DNA of 64,000 nt from contig CM046297.1 in assembly GCA_025267735.1 (NCBI GenBank), forward strand, positions 14,963,511-15,027,510. Direction: 5' to 3'. Source of the stretch: Mactra quadrangularis (Eukaryota; Mollusca; Bivalvia; Venerida; Mactridae). The notes under the pieces are model-generated. The model did not search any database. It was given only the letters and a program-made list of their open reading frames with translations, and had not been told where the DNA came from. Below are positions 62,959 to 64,000 of the stretch, in pieces; positions within the stretch are counted from its first letter, which is position 1; each line of letters starts with the position of its first letter. The translations under genes were made by a program, and so were the position numbers.

Positions 62959-64000
62959 TAATACCATTTCACACGTACATTTAGTATCATTTATTAACCT
63001 TACTTATTTCGGCGCCACTATAACTTTTAAAATGCTGAATGTGTTTGACAGAACAAAATCCACTGACAATAGATAGCTTATTTCTTTTATTGGTTAAAAT
63101 AAATTAATGGATCTACAGCAAGTCTAAACTTTCTTGGATTTTTAACTTTGTAGAACTTTTATGAATTTGATATCTAAATGACAGTGACTTCTATGTATTA
63201 GAAATATAGGACCTTACGGAGAAGATAAATCATTCCACTTTTTTTATCCAGCTGACGGTGGGCTTGTTACAACATTTTTTATTTATCTTCACTCGTGATT
63301 GCATTGACCAATATATTTATGCTTTGCAATTAAAGAAGTCCATAGATGTTTAAGATTTGAATTTATACTAACTATAAATGCGTTTCGAAACATTCATCAA
63401 AGTCATATCGCCTATAGTAGGTAGTCTTTACTAGCTGTGCCTTTCTTTGTATCAAACTATTTGTCCTCATGGTATGATCGTAGCATTATTTGATCCAAAT
63501 ATTTTGATTGGATGTTTTAGTCCAATTAGTATGCACGTGGTAGTAAGTCAGCAGAAAGTGTCCCAATCTGATTAAAACCCGATCTAAAATTTTCCGCTCG
63601 CTAATTTAGATCTGGCCTTTTTCAAACGAAGGTCACGTTCCGGCAACCTTTTCTCGTCATAATATTCATGAAACTTGGTCTAAAAATAGAAATTACGAAA
63701 TCAAAATGTGATTAATAGTGTTTTCGTCTAGATGAAAGCTACGCATGGATTAGTCGACATAAAGTTCATCTCGACGTGACACTGCATTGAGAAAGTAGAG
63801 ATCCTGTACGACAATGCTCTACAGGATATCTGTTTATGGAGATTGAAAGTGTCCGTACGATCATTGTACTCTAGAAATAACAATATGTCCCACACAGAAA
63901 CCGTCATTATGAAGTATTGACTATCTATAAATACTATTTAGTATTTTTATTCTTAAATATACGACTTTCCATATAAAGACATATACTCGTATGTATGCCA
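62959..64000. other. Unique AT-rich sequence to the window end
   Basis: No gene, exon or repeat that I can support on either strand. The short open frame overlapping the MITE edge at 62,864-63,076 is a by-product. Confidence 0.4.

Noticed and set aside
62767..63076. Open frames on both strands of the foldback MITE
   Set aside because: They lie in self-complementary DNA, so an open frame on one strand mirrors the other. No conservation with the second copy's frames.

Overview
The window is eukaryotic nuclear DNA with almost no coding content. Short tRNA-headed SINEs, palindromic MITEs, decayed LINE pieces and AT-rich non-coding sequence suggest a marine invertebrate, most likely a bivalve or other mollusc. 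That is an inference from repeat style, not from a diagnostic gene.

Layout. (1) Positions 1 to about 45,792 are one continuous minisatellite with a 38-bp unit, roughly 1,150 units. It runs off the left edge: the first four bases are the tail of a spacer. Each unit has a near-constant 21-bp core that is an inverted repeat (arms CTGTAG and CTACAG, loop ATGCCCCTG) and a more variable 17-bp linker. Eleven copies of a 189-bp non-repetitive spacer, always bracketed by the same special units, cut the array into blocks of about 1.1 to 7.5 kb. Positions 2,402-18,600 are repeated at 18,601-34,799 (offset exactly 16,199 bp) with no difference seen in any place compared. The last 11 kb has its own variant units and its own higher-order periods of 30, 35 and 46 units.

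(2) 45.8-50.2 kb is AT-rich flank. It holds a decayed, split homologue of the array spacer (46.2-46.7 kb), an unrelated second minisatellite that also has a 38-bp unit (47.5-47.8 kb), and three or four degenerate tandem copies of a 0.7-0.9 kb segment.

(3) 50.2-64 kb is a graveyard of mobile elements: a 509-bp element with 17-bp inverted ends, three copies of a TTA-flanked MITE, two copies of a foldback MITE, a 240-bp palindrome, a 428-bp inverted-repeat element next to a LINE endonuclease fragment, a 433-bp hAT-type element with a perfect 8-bp target duplication, four SINEs of three families, a SINE-split PHD-like coding relic, and a LINE ORF2 C-terminal fragment.

The only piece that looks like a host gene is a 94-bp exon at 58,442-58,535 (+), with good splice signals, encoding part of a glycogen-binding (AMPK-beta/CBM48-type) domain. 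Much of the right part of the window may be intron of that gene. No complete gene, tRNA gene, rRNA gene or CRISPR array is present. The short ORFs inside the array are by-products of a 38-bp period that is not a multiple of three.
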